From positions 1 through 64,000 of the forward strand of contig NZ_RHLN01000009.1 of the NCBI RefSeq assembly GCF_004121075.1: 64,000 nt of DNA, in the 5' to 3' direction. This DNA is from Lutibacter sp. HS1-25. Lineage in GTDB: Bacteria; Bacteroidota; Bacteroidia; Flavobacteriales; Flavobacteriaceae. Made by a program: the position numbers and the translations under genes. Under the pieces are notes generated by a model. It did not search any database and was not told the DNA's origin. It saw nothing but the letters and a program-made list of their open reading frames with translations. This document shows positions 35,157 through 44,045 of the stretch, one piece after another (within the stretch, counting starts at the first letter, position 1; the number at the start of each line of letters is the position of its first letter).

Positions 35157-35812
35157 TAGTTTTTTAAACCTTTGATTGCCGAAAATGCCTTATCTACTAC
35201 ATCGTCTTCAACTAAAATTGTAAATTCGTTGGTGGTTGAAACAACTTCGTATAACGAAATTCCTTCCCATGCTAAACGTTTAAAAAACTGGTAATACAAA
35301 CCTGCTATTTTGGTATTGTCTTTTGGCAAGCCAATAGTTATTGCCGACAAATTATCTTGTACCGATGTACAATCTTCTTTTTTATAAAACGTTTCAATTT
35401 TTTCTTTTAAAGCAGTTGTAATCAACACATTACTTTCGTGAACACCTCTTGTAAAAGTGTAAAAAATATGAGGATCACTTTTAATTATATCCAATGTTTT
35501 TAAATGAGACTGAATTAAACTTGGAGAATTTTTAAAGGTATAATCCGATAAATCTGAACGCACCGTAATGTCTCCCAAGTTTTTTAGAACATTCTCTAAC
35601 CTAACTTTGTTAGCCATTTCTTTAGGCGGACTGTAGCGTCGCAATGCCATCATAATTGCACCTGCTTTTACATGTTTGCGCAGCATTTTTGAAATAGGCT
35701 CCATCAACTCTTCAGACAAAGCACTGTAATTTAGAATATTACGCGTTAAAGCATCTTCTAAAAATGGTTGTGAAACTAAAATTTCTTCAACACAAGTTGC
35801 GATTGTTTTCAT
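35156..35812 (-). CDS. Conserved protein with probable ACT-like domain, divergent from aspartate kinase
   Basis: The 218-residue protein starts MKTIATCVEEILVSQPFLEDALTRN with a helix-turn-helix-like N-terminus (LNYSALSEELMEPI, then KHVKAGAIMMALRRYS). Its C-terminal half alternates strands and helices (NLSAITIGLPKDNTKIAGLYYQFFKRLAWEGISLYEVVSTTNEFTILVEDDVVDKAFSAI), which reads as an ACT domain like those in aspartate kinase (a regulatory amino-acid-binding module). No catalytic domain is visible. It is divergently arranged with aspartate kinase (102 bp apart), so it may be a regulator or partner of aspartate-family biosynthesis; this is inference. Confidence 0.65.
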   Translation of the reverse strand: MKTIATCVEEILVSQPFLEDALTRNILNYSALSEELMEPISKMLRKHVKAGAIMMALRRYSPPKEMANKVRLENVLKNLGDITVRSDLSDYTFKNSPSLIQSHLKTLDIIKSDPHIFYTFTRGVHESNVLITTALKEKIETFYKKEDCTSVQDNLSAITIGLPKDNTKIAGLYYQFFKRLAWEGISLYEVVSTTNEFTILVEDDVVDKAFSAIKGLKN

Positions 35813-35836
35813 TTGTTAAATAGTTAACATTTTGTG

Positions 35837-35844
35837 CAAAATTA
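35837..35844 (-). promoter_or_regulatory. -7 element of the ACT-type gene operon
   Basis: TAATTTTG on the minus strand, 25 bases before the start of the ACT-type gene. Confidence 0.5.
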
Positions 35845-35886
35845 GTGCAAGTTTTTGAAATAATCACAATTGATTGAAAAAAAAAT

Positions 35887-35894
35887 TAAATTTG
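35887..35894 (+). promoter_or_regulatory. -7 element of the aspartate kinase gene
   Basis: TAAATTTG, a full TAnnTTTG match 20 bases before the ATG at 35915. Confidence 0.6.
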
Positions 35895-35914
35895 CAGTTC
35901 TAAAATTCAAATAG

Positions 35915-37240
35915 ATGAAAGTTTTAAAATTTGGAGGTACCTCTGTAGGTTCAATAAAAAATATAAAAAGTGTAAAAGAAATCATTACCGATGGTGATAA
36001 AAAAATAGTTGTATTGTCTGCAATGTCAGGTACTACAAACGCTTTGGTTGAAATTTCTGATTATATAAAAGCAAAAGATATAGATGCTGCCTTAAATTGC
36101 ATCGAAGTTTTAAGTCAAAAATATATAGTTGTAATTGATGAATTGTTTGAAAATTCGCAATTAAAACAAGAAGTTGGTAATTATATTGATGCTATTTTTG
36201 AGTACTTAACATCTTTAACTTCAGAAAAACATACTGAACTTTTATACAATAAAATTGTATCGCAAGGTGAGTTAATGTCTACATATATGTTCACTAAATT
36301 TTTAAATCAGGAAGGTGTAAATGCACGTTTATTGCCTGCTTTAGAATTTATGAGAATAGACAAAACAAATGATCCTGATGTTTTTTATATCAAACAAAAT
36401 TTACAAAGAATTATTGACGAAGCATTACCAGCAGATATTTATATTACACAAGGATTTATTTGCCTAGATGCTTATGGAAATGTTGCCAATTTACAACGTG
36501 GCGGTAGTGATTATACAGCTACAATTATTGGTGGTGTAATTGAAGCCGATGAAGTTCAAATTTGGACAGATATTGATGGAATGCACAACAACGACCCTCG
36601 TTTTGTAAAAAACACACACGCAATTTCTAATTTATCATTTGATGAAGCAGCTGAGTTGGCTTATTTTGGAGCAAAAATATTACATCCGCAAACTGTTATG
36701 CCTGCACAAGAAGCAAACATTCCGGTACGATTAAAAAATACCGAAGATCCAGAATCTTACGGTACTTTAATTTCGCAAGAAACTCATGGCGATGGCATTA
36801 AAGCAATTGCTGCAAAAGACAATATTACAGCCATTAAAATTAAATCGGCTCGTATGTTATTGGCTCACGGATTTTTGAAAAAAGTTTTTGAAATTTTTGA
36901 AAAATACGAAACTTCAATAGATATGATTACCACATCAGAAATTGCAGTTTCTTTAACCATTGACAACGACAAAAATTTAGCTGCTATTATTGAAGAATTG
37001 GAAAAATTCTCGTTGGTTGAAGTTGACAATCAGCAAAGTATTATTTGTTTGGTTGGACATTCAGTAGTAAAACACCACGAAACACACCGCTTGTTTAAAG
37101 TATTGCAAGATATTTCGGTTCGTATGATTTCTTATGGAGGAAGCAACAACAATATTTCATTGTTGGTAAATACCAACGATAAAATTGCAACATTACAACA
37201 TTTAAACAAATATGTTTTTGAAGATGTTGAAGCTTTATAA
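35915..37240 (+). CDS. Aspartate kinase
   Basis: It phosphorylates aspartate, the first step toward lysine, threonine, methionine and diaminopimelate. The 441-residue protein has the amino-acid kinase N-terminus MKVLKFGGTSVGSIKNI, the substrate motif in LQRGGSDYTATIIGGVIEADEVQIWTDIDGMHNNDPRFV, and C-terminal tandem ACT domains (about 300-441, including TTSEIAVSLTID and ISYGGSNNNISLLV). It is monofunctional, not fused to homoserine dehydrogenase or DAP decarboxylase. The paralogue type (lysC or thrA-like) cannot be decided. A divergent ACT-type gene lies upstream and a terminator follows. Confidence 0.93.
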   Translation: MKVLKFGGTSVGSIKNIKSVKEIITDGDKKIVVLSAMSGTTNALVEISDYIKAKDIDAALNCIEVLSQKYIVVIDELFENSQLKQEVGNYIDAIFEYLTSLTSEKHTELLYNKIVSQGELMSTYMFTKFLNQEGVNARLLPALEFMRIDKTNDPDVFYIKQNLQRIIDEALPADIYITQGFICLDAYGNVANLQRGGSDYTATIIGGVIEADEVQIWTDIDGMHNNDPRFVKNTHAISNLSFDEAAELAYFGAKILHPQTVMPAQEANIPVRLKNTEDPESYGTLISQETHGDGIKAIAAKDNITAIKIKSARMLLAHGFLKKVFEIFEKYETSIDMITTSEIAVSLTIDNDKNLAAIIEELEKFSLVEVDNQQSIICLVGHSVVKHHETHRLFKVLQDISVRMISYGGSNNNISLLVNTNDKIATLQHLNKYVFEDVEAL

Positions 37241-37262
37241 AAACAATTAAATTTAATTACTC

Positions 37263-37302
37263 AAAAAGCCCTAGAATTTTTTAATTCTAGGGCTTTTTTT
37301 AT
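37263..37302. terminator. Bidirectional terminator between aspartate kinase and thiL
   Basis: A 16-bp perfect stem AAAAAGCCCTAGAATT / AATTCTAGGGCTTTTT with a 4-base loop lies between convergent genes. Confidence 0.9.
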
Positions 37303-37327
37303 GTTTTAATTTTAAAATAAACCTTAC

Positions 37328-38374
37328 TTAATCTCTCAAAGCGTTCCAACCTTGGGCAGTTAAAGTAATTTGCTGACCAGCTCTGGTAATTAAATTGGCT
37401 CCAACGCTTTCATCAGCAATATGACCAATTACAGTTAAATGCGGATTGCCTTTAATTTTTGGAAAATCTTCTTGCGAAATGGTAAACAACAATTCGTAAT
37501 CTTCGCCCCCACTTAAAGCAATGGTTGTGCTATTTAAATCAAATTCTTCACAAGTTGAAATTACCTGAGGATCTAACGGAATTTTTTCTTCATATAAATT
37601 ACAACCCACTTTTGACTGGGTACAAATATGTAAAATTTCAGAAGAAAGTCCGTCTGATATATCAATCATAGCCGTTGGTTTTACGTCTAAATCTTTCAAT
37701 ATTTTTACAATATCTTTTCTAGCTTCAGGTTTTAATTGTCGTTCTACCAAATAAGAATAATCGGTTAAATCGGGTTGCGAATTTGGATTTACTTCAAAAA
37801 CACGTTTTTCACGCTCAAGCACTTGCAAACCTAAATAAGCTGCACCTAAATCACCTGTAACAACCAATAAATCGTTCGGTTTTGCGGTATTTCTATAAAC
37901 AATATCTTCTTTTTTTGCTTCGCCAATAGCAGTTATACTAATTAGCAAACCTGTTGTTGAAGAAGTTGTATCTCCACCAACCAAATCAACATTATACGCA
38001 TTGCAAGCCAAATGAATTCCTTCATACAATTCCTCAATAGCTTCCAAAGTAAAACGGTTAGAAACGGCAATAGAAACGGTAATTTGAGAAGCTATTCCAT
38101 TCATAGCATAAATGTCAGACAAATTTACCATTACAGCCTTGTAACCTAAGTGTTTTAAGGGCATATAGCTTAAATCAAAATGCACGCCTTCAACCAACAA
38201 ATCGGTAGTTACCAACAATTGTTTGTTCTTAATTTCTAAAACAGCAGCATCGTCGCCAACACCTTTGATAGTGGTTTTATGCTGAATTTTAAAATTTTGT
38301 GTTAAGTGATTGATCAATCCGAATTCACCTAATTCAGATAAACTTGTACGAGATTGGTTTTTGTTTTCTATCAT
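37328..38374 (-). CDS. thiL: Thiamine-monophosphate kinase
   Basis: ThiL phosphorylates thiamin phosphate to the active cofactor TPP. The 348-residue AIRS-type protein has LSELGEFGLI at the N-terminus, KGVGDDAAVLEI, the Mg-binding TTDLLVEGVHFDL, the motif MNGIASQITVSIAVS, VDLVGGDTTSS, and MIDISDGLSSEI followed by ALSGGEDYELLFT. The frame is open to 38404, but MIENKNQSRTSLSELGEFG at 38374 is the better start. It is outside the thi operon and no TPP riboswitch precedes it, as expected for a step needed even when thiamin is salvaged. Confidence 0.94.
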   Translation of the reverse strand: MIENKNQSRTSLSELGEFGLINHLTQNFKIQHKTTIKGVGDDAAVLEIKNKQLLVTTDLLVEGVHFDLSYMPLKHLGYKAVMVNLSDIYAMNGIASQITVSIAVSNRFTLEAIEELYEGIHLACNAYNVDLVGGDTTSSTTGLLISITAIGEAKKEDIVYRNTAKPNDLLVVTGDLGAAYLGLQVLEREKRVFEVNPNSQPDLTDYSYLVERQLKPEARKDIVKILKDLDVKPTAMIDISDGLSSEILHICTQSKVGCNLYEEKIPLDPQVISTCEEFDLNSTTIALSGGEDYELLFTISQEDFPKIKGNPHLTVIGHIADESVGANLITRAGQQITLTAQGWNALRD

Positions 38375-38460
38375 TTGGCAAAGATAAATGTTTATAAAGA
38401 ACAACTATAGTAGTATCGATATTATTCATATCAAAAATACAATAAATCGTTTTTTGTGCT

Positions 38461-38490
38461 TATATTTGCTGTTATTTAGAATTAATCTAT
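38461..38490 (+). promoter_or_regulatory. Promoter and weak palindrome of the HesB/IscA-type gene
   Basis: TATATTTG (38461-38468) is a full -7 match. Seven bases after it is ATTTAGA-ATTAA-TCTATTT (38474-38492 region), an imperfect version of the TTTAGA..TCTAAA palindrome placed like the perfect one near sufS. Confidence 0.4.
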
Positions 38491-38499
38491 TTAAGCAAT

Positions 38500-38829
38500 A
38501 TGATAAAAGTTTCAGACATCGCAAAAAAGAAAGTAGTTGAATTGATGCAAGATGACGGTTTTGATCCTACAAATGACTTTGTAAGAGTTGGGGTTAAAAG
38601 CGGTGGATGCTCAGGACTTTCTTATGATTTAAAATTTGACAAAGAAAACCAAGATGGTGATAAAGTTTTTGAAGACAATGGCATAAAAATTATTGTCGAC
38701 AAAAAAAGTTTTTTATACCTAGTTGGTACCACTTTAGAATATTCGGGTGGTTTAAACGGTACAGGATTTGTTTTTAACAATCCTAATGCTGCACGTACTT
38801 GTGGTTGCGGAGAAAGTTTTTCGCTATAG
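38500..38829 (+). CDS. HesB/IscA/SufA family Fe-S assembly protein
   Basis: A-type carrier proteins receive nascent Fe-S clusters and pass them to targets. The 109-residue protein has MIKVSDIAKKKVVELM, the first Cys in VKSGGCSGLSYDLKF and the paired Cys in RTCGCGESF at the C-terminus, giving the three conserved cysteines. It opens the Suf region, 187 bp ahead of sufB. Confidence 0.93.
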   Translation: MIKVSDIAKKKVVELMQDDGFDPTNDFVRVGVKSGGCSGLSYDLKFDKENQDGDKVFEDNGIKIIVDKKSFLYLVGTTLEYSGGLNGTGFVFNNPNAARTCGCGESFSL

Positions 38830-39016
38830 TAACACATAAGTTGGTTAATATAGGTATCAATTATTTTTTAGTTTTTACTTAAATTAGCTTTCAAACAAAG
38901 AATTTAAAAATATATCATTTAAAATAAATGAATTTTTAAAGTTAGTAGGCTGTTTTTAATAGATTTTAAAAACAACTTTATAAATTTACAACTTTGAAAT
39001 TTCAACATTAAAACTT

Positions 39017-40465
39017 ATGAACAAGTTTACAGAAGACGATTTAAAAAAAGAACTTGAAACCAAAGAATACGAATACGGTTTTTATACAGATATTGAGGCT
39101 GACAAGTTTCCTGTAGGTTTGAATGAAGAAGTTGTAATCGCAATTTCTAAAAAGAAAAACGAACCTGAATGGATGACTTTATGGCGTTTGGAAGCTTTTA
39201 AAGTTTGGAAAGAAATGAAAGAGCCTGAATGGGCAAACGTACGTTACGAAAAACCAAAATTTCAAGATATTAGCTACTATTCTGCTCCTGTTCAAAAAAA
39301 ACAATTGGATAGCTTAGACCAAGTTGATCCTGAATTGTTAAAAACTTTTGCAAAATTAGGTATTTCTATTGATGAGCAAAAACGTTTGTCAAATGTAGCT
39401 GTAGATATTGTTATAGACTCTGTTTCAGTTGCAACTACCTTCAAAAAAACCTTGAATGAAAAAGGTATTATTTTTATGCCAATTTCTGAAGCAATTCAAG
39501 AACATCCAGAGTTGGTTAAAAAATATTTAGGTACTGTTGTTCCTACTACCGATAATTTTTACGCAGCTTTAAATTCGGCTGTATTTTCTGATGGTTCATT
39601 TTGTTATATTCCAAAAGGCGTTACTTGCCCAATGGAATTATCAACTTATTTTAGAATAAATGAAGGCGGAACAGGTCAGTTTGAACGTACTTTGGTAATT
39701 GCAGACGAAGGTAGTTTTGTAAGTTACCTAGAAGGTTGTACGGCTCCTGCCCGTGACGAAAATCAATTACACGCCGCAGTTGTTGAATTAATTGCACTAG
39801 ATGATGCCGAAATAAAATACTCAACTGTACAAAACTGGTTTCCTGGTGACAAAGAAGGAAAAGGTGGTGTTTACAATTTTGTAACCAAACGTGGTTTGTG
39901 CGAAAAAAATGCAAAAATTTCTTGGACTCAGGTTGAAACAGGTAGTGCTGTAACTTGGAAATATCCAAGTTGTATTTTAAAAGGTGATAACTCTGTAGGT
40001 GAATTTTACTCTATTGCCGTTACCAACAATTTTCAACAAGCAGATACAGGTACCAAAATGATTCATTTGGGTAAAAACACCAAGAGTACCATTATTTCAA
40101 AAGGAATTTCAGCAGGACACTCACAAAACTCTTATAGAGGTTTAGTTCAAATTGGAACAAGAGCAAAAAATGCACGAAATTTCTCACAATGTGATTCGCT
40201 TTTAATGGGCGATTTATGTGGAGCTCATACGTTTCCTTACATTGAAGTAAAAAATAAAAGTGCCCAAGTAGAACACGAAGCAACAACAAGTAAAATTGGA
40301 GAAGATCAGTTGTTTTACTGTAACCAGCGAGGTATAAATACCGAAAAAGCCATTGCATTAATTGTAAACGGATTTAGCAAAGAGGTATTGAATAAATTAC
40401 CAATGGAATTTGCCGTTGAAGCACAAAAATTATTAGAAATAAGTTTAGAGGGATCGGTAGGATAG
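39017..40465 (+). CDS. sufB: Fe-S cluster assembly scaffold subunit SufB
   Basis: SufB forms the SufBC2D scaffold on which clusters are built. The 482-residue protein has the family sequence [10 protein letters not shown]-like region, [47 protein letters not shown], the core [16 protein letters not shown], and the C-terminal NCxxRG-like [21 protein letters not shown]. It is the first of the sufBCD group; the gap to sufC is 91 bp. Confidence 0.97.
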   Translation: MNKFTEDDLKKELETKEYEYGFYTDIEADKFPVGLNEEVVIAISKKKNEPEWMTLWRLEAFKVWKEMKEPEWANVRYEKPKFQDISYYSAPVQKKQLDSLDQVDPELLKTFAKLGISIDEQKRLSNVAVDIVIDSVSVATTFKKTLNEKGIIFMPISEAIQEHPELVKKYLGTVVPTTDNFYAALNSAVFSDGSFCYIPKGVTCPMELSTYFRINEGGTGQFERTLVIADEGSFVSYLEGCTAPARDENQLHAAVVELIALDDAEIKYSTVQNWFPGDKEGKGGVYNFVTKRGLCEKNAKISWTQVETGSAVTWKYPSCILKGDNSVGEFYSIAVTNNFQQADTGTKMIHLGKNTKSTIISKGISAGHSQNSYRGLVQIGTRAKNARNFSQCDSLLMGDLCGAHTFPYIEVKNKSAQVEHEATTSKIGEDQLFYCNQRGINTEKAIALIVNGFSKEVLNKLPMEFAVEAQKLLEISLEGSVG

Positions 40466-40556
40466 TAAAAAAGTTGAAAGTTAAAAGTTCATAGAGTTTA
40501 AAGTTTTTGTGGTTATTATAATAGCTTTAAAACTTAAAACATTCAAATTATAAAAA

Positions 40557-41294
40557 ATGTTAGAAGTAAAAAATTTACACGCAAGTATTAACAATAAAGA
40601 GATTTTAAAAGGTATTAATCTCGAAATAAAAGCAGGTGAAGTTCACGCAATAATGGGTCCTAATGGTTCTGGAAAAAGTACCTTATCGGCTGTAATTGCT
40701 GGAAAAGAAGATTATGAAGTTACAGCAGGCTCCATAATTTTAAATGGTGAAGATCTAGAAGATTTGGCACCTGAAGAAAGAGCGCATAAAGGTGTGTTTT
40801 TATCTTTTCAATATCCTGTTGAAATTCCAGGTGTTACCGTTACTAACTTTATTAAAACTGCTATTAACGAATCTCGTAAAGCAAAAGGTTTAGAAGAATT
40901 ACCAGCAAAAGATATGTTGAAGTTAATTCGTGAAAAAGCCGATTTACTAGAAATTGACCGCAAGTTTTTATCTCGTTCATTAAACGAAGGTTTTTCGGGT
41001 GGTGAAAAAAAACGTAACGAGATTTTTCAAATGGCAATGTTAGAACCTAAATTGGCAATTTTAGATGAAACCGATTCTGGATTAGATATTGACGCTTTAA
41101 AAGTAGTTGCAAACGGTGTTAACAAATTAAAAAGTAAAGACAATGCTGTAATTGTAATTACACACTACCAACGTTTGTTAGATTATATTGTTCCAGATTT
41201 TGTACACGTTTTATACAACGGTAAAATTGTAAAATCTGGCGGAAAAGAATTGGCTTTGGAATTAGAAGCAAAAGGTTACGACTGGTTAAAATAA
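40557..41294 (+). CDS. sufC: Fe-S cluster assembly ATPase SufC
   Basis: SufC is the ABC-type ATPase that drives the conformational change of the SufBCD scaffold. The 245-residue protein has Walker [12 protein letters not shown] (about 34-44), the Q-loop [12 protein letters not shown], the signature [12 protein letters not shown], Walker [13 protein letters not shown] (Asp-Glu), and the H-loop VITHYQ. The spacer to sufD contains only AT-rich short repeats. Confidence 0.97.
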   Translation: MLEVKNLHASINNKEILKGINLEIKAGEVHAIMGPNGSGKSTLSAVIAGKEDYEVTAGSIILNGEDLEDLAPEERAHKGVFLSFQYPVEIPGVTVTNFIKTAINESRKAKGLEELPAKDMLKLIREKADLLEIDRKFLSRSLNEGFSGGEKKRNEIFQMAMLEPKLAILDETDSGLDIDALKVVANGVNKLKSKDNAVIVITHYQRLLDYIVPDFVHVLYNGKIVKSGGKELALELEAKGYDWLK

Positions 41295-41448
41295 ATTTAG
41301 TCTATAGTTGTAAAGCTAAAAGTCTAAAGTCTCAATGATTTTTGACATTAAAACTTGCAACTTATCGACTTTAAAACTTACAAATGTAAAAGTTACAGTA
41401 AACAGTTAAAACTGACTACTGAAAACTGAGACTGAAAACTCAAAAACA
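41295..41448. repeat. Degenerate short-repeat spacer between sufC and sufD
   Basis: The spacer is made of degenerate iterations of words like AAAGTCTAAAGTCT, AACTTGCAACTT and ACTGAAAACTGA. Similar filler occurs at 40466-40556, 45480-45560, 52030-52077 and 54470-54534. No hairpin or ORF is supported. Confidence 0.5.
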
Positions 41449-42771
41449 ATGGATTTAAAAGAAAAATTAGTTTCTTCATTTTTAGCTTTTGAAAATAAAG
41501 GTGGCCTAGATATGGATTCGAATGTACATTCGATTAGATTGAATGCCATTCAAAATTTTGAAAAAGAAGGTTTTCCAACTAGAAAAGATGAAGAATGGAA
41601 ATATACTAGCTTAAGACCTTTATTAAAACACGATTTTAGCTTGTTTCCTTCAAACGAAGAAGCAATTGAATTTAAGAATATTGAAAAATATTTAATCAAT
41701 GAGATTGAATCGTATACCTTAATTTTTGTTGATGGTGTATTTAGCTCACATTTATCTAGCACAACACACGATGAATGTGATGTTTGCGTACTTTCTTCGG
41801 CTTTAACTCGTCCAAAATATAAAATGATTGTTGACAATTATTTTAACACAATTGCAAAAAACAACAACAGTTTATCTGAGTTAAATACCGCTTTTACAAA
41901 AGAAGGTGTGTTTATCAACATTCCTAAAAACACTGTTCTTGCTAAACCTATTCAAATTATTAATTTTTCAACAGGAAGCGAAAACGAAATTTTATTACAG
42001 CCAAGAAATTTAATTGTGGTAGGCGAAAATTCGCACGTTCAAATTATTGAGCGTCATCAAAATCTATCAAAAAACACCACACTTACCAATGCTGTAACTG
42101 AAATATTTGTAAACAAAAGAGCCATTGTAGACTATTATAAAATTCAGAATGATACTGAAAACTCATCGTTAATAGACAGTACTTTTGTATCGCAAAAACA
42201 ACAAAGTGTTGCCTCAGTTAACACCTACTCTTTTGGTGGAAATATTACCAGAAATAACTTAGAATTTTACCACGAAGGTGAGCATATTACTTCTAATTTA
42301 AATGGTATTTCTATTTTAAATGGCAAACAACATGTAGACAATCATACTTTGGTAAATCATAAATTTCCTAATTGTGAAAGCCACGAATTGTATAAAGGAA
42401 TTTATGCTGAAAAATCTACAGGCGTTTTTAACGGAAAGGTAATTGTACAGCAGGCTGCTCAAAAAACCAATGCTTTTCAACAAAATAACAATATTATAAT
42501 TGATGATGGTGCAACTATCAATGCAAAACCACAATTGGAAATTTTTGCCGATGACGTAAAATGTTCACATGGTTGTACTATTGGCCAGTTAGATGAAAGC
42601 GCTTTGTTTTACATGCAATCTCGTGGAATTCCTAAAAAAGAAGCACAAGCACTATTGCTATTTGCTTTTGGAAACGACGTAGTTGAAAAAATTAAAATTC
42701 CGCAATTAAAAACACGAATTACCAAATTAATTGCCAAAAATCTAGGTGTTAATTTAGGTTTTGAATTATAA
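41449..42771 (+). CDS. sufD: Fe-S cluster assembly protein SufD
   Basis: SufD pairs with SufB in the scaffold and supports iron entry. The 440-residue protein has the SufB/SufD core with RKDEEWKYTSLRPLL near residue 45, the beta-helix region HEGEHITSNLNGI, NHTLVNHKFPNCESHELYKGIYA, and the C-terminal CSHGCTIGQLDESALFYMQSRGIP motif. A long bidirectional terminator follows, so sufS is not transcribed from here. Confidence 0.96.
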   Translation: MDLKEKLVSSFLAFENKGGLDMDSNVHSIRLNAIQNFEKEGFPTRKDEEWKYTSLRPLLKHDFSLFPSNEEAIEFKNIEKYLINEIESYTLIFVDGVFSSHLSSTTHDECDVCVLSSALTRPKYKMIVDNYFNTIAKNNNSLSELNTAFTKEGVFINIPKNTVLAKPIQIINFSTGSENEILLQPRNLIVVGENSHVQIIERHQNLSKNTTLTNAVTEIFVNKRAIVDYYKIQNDTENSSLIDSTFVSQKQQSVASVNTYSFGGNITRNNLEFYHEGEHITSNLNGISILNGKQHVDNHTLVNHKFPNCESHELYKGIYAEKSTGVFNGKVIVQQAAQKTNAFQQNNNIIIDDGATINAKPQLEIFADDVKCSHGCTIGQLDESALFYMQSRGIPKKEAQALLLFAFGNDVVEKIKIPQLKTRITKLIAKNLGVNLGFEL

Positions 42772-42785
42772 AATACATCAAATTA

Positions 42786-42827
42786 AATCATAAAAAATGT
42801 CGCTAATTAGCGACATTTTTTATGATT
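42786..42827. terminator. Bidirectional terminator between sufD and the OmpA gene
   Basis: A perfect 19-bp stem (42786-42804 with 42809-42827) and a 4-base AATT loop has core TGTCGCT / AGCGACA flanked by A and T runs. It ends at the first base of the OmpA-gene stop codon, so the same structure terminates both convergent units. Confidence 0.9.
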
Positions 42828-43921
42828 TAATACTTTAAAACTTCAGGGTTTACAATTACAAATTCTGTTCTTCTATTTAATTTATGTTCATTTTCTGTGC
42901 ATTCTACACCATTTGAACATTTATTTACCAATTGAGTTTCGCCATAACCTTTTCCAAATACTCTTGAAGGGTCAATACCTTTATTAACAAACCAAGCTAT
43001 GGATGCTTTCGCTCTGTTATCAGACAATTCTAAATTATATGCATCACTGGCTCTGGAGTCTGTATGCGAACCTATTTCAATAATTAATTTTGGATATTTA
43101 TTTAACAATTCAAGCACCTTGTTTAAAGCTACTTCAGCATCATTTCTAATCTCAAACTTATCTTTGTCAAAGTAAATTGGCTGGGTGTTTACCATTAGCA
43201 AATTTCTTTCCTTTTTAAATTCGCTAGGTTCTTTACTTGGTGGCAACGTATCATACTTATAAATATTACGCACAAAGTCCTTACACTTCACCAATAAAGG
43301 ATTTGTAATAGGATAATCATCATTCAAATCAAAATCCTTTAAATAACCATCATTTGCATAATTATCTAATTGAACTACCGATACATTATCAAACTCGAAC
43401 ATAACCCTACTAGTTGGCCCTTCGTTCTCTTCAACAGCACCAACAGCAATAATATTTGGCGGCATATTTACAACAATTAAATGTGTAGGATCTGCAGTTC
43501 CTAAAAACTTTAAATTATCATTACAATTGGTGGCAAGCGCTTCATTGTTTGGCCCATCAATATCGTTAATTCCAAATCTAAAACTTGCAGGTTTTATTGG
43601 TGTTATTCTATCTGATTTTAAAAATGTAAATCTAATTTGACTTAGATTAGCTGGAATACCTTCATCCTTTGAAATAGCAGTATATCTAATATTGTCTCCA
43701 TTTTGTGTAAATATGCCGTTTTGAGGTCCATTTACTCTTTGCGCTCTTATATACTCTAATTCTGGAATTGTTTCAGAATAAGCTTTAAACAATGTATTGT
43801 TGGTTTCATTTCCAGAAATAACACCTGTGATAGTTACCAAATCATAGTCTTGCGCAGCTAATTTATTTCCGTAAAAAAATAAAGCAATACTTAAATAAAA
43901 TATTTTAGATATAAATTTCAA
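42827..43921 (-). CDS. OmpA family outer-membrane protein
   Basis: The 364-residue protein has a signal peptide (FYLSIALFFYGNKLAA) and an N-terminal strand-rich domain of about 220 residues with no family I recognise. A C-terminal OmpA peptidoglycan-binding domain (about 245-364) follows: PIYFDKDKFEIRNDAEVALNKV, IEIGSHTDSRASDAYNLELSDNRAKA, and GYGETQLVNKC. It probably tethers the outer membrane to the cell wall. The pair of Cys in NKCSNGVECTENEH is typical of Flavobacteriaceae OmpA proteins. It lies in the accessory stretch that separates sufD from sufS. Confidence 0.85.
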   Translation of the reverse strand: MKFISKIFYLSIALFFYGNKLAAQDYDLVTITGVISGNETNNTLFKAYSETIPELEYIRAQRVNGPQNGIFTQNGDNIRYTAISKDEGIPANLSQIRFTFLKSDRITPIKPASFRFGINDIDGPNNEALATNCNDNLKFLGTADPTHLIVVNMPPNIIAVGAVEENEGPTSRVMFEFDNVSVVQLDNYANDGYLKDFDLNDDYPITNPLLVKCKDFVRNIYKYDTLPPSKEPSEFKKERNLLMVNTQPIYFDKDKFEIRNDAEVALNKVLELLNKYPKLIIEIGSHTDSRASDAYNLELSDNRAKASIAWFVNKGIDPSRVFGKGYGETQLVNKCSNGVECTENEHKLNRRTEFVIVNPEVLKY

Positions 43922-44045
43922 ATGAAACTTTTTGGGTCATTAAATTATGATACAATTTACAAAAAAATACTCACTTAAAAACCGATAATTTTTAATTAAT
44001 CTAGCTGGTTACAATAGGTGAAATTTTGATAAAATAAACAACCAT

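Noticed and set aside
40466-41448. CRISPR-like array in the suf spacers
   Set aside because: The repeats are short, degenerate and AT-rich without unique spacers of constant length.
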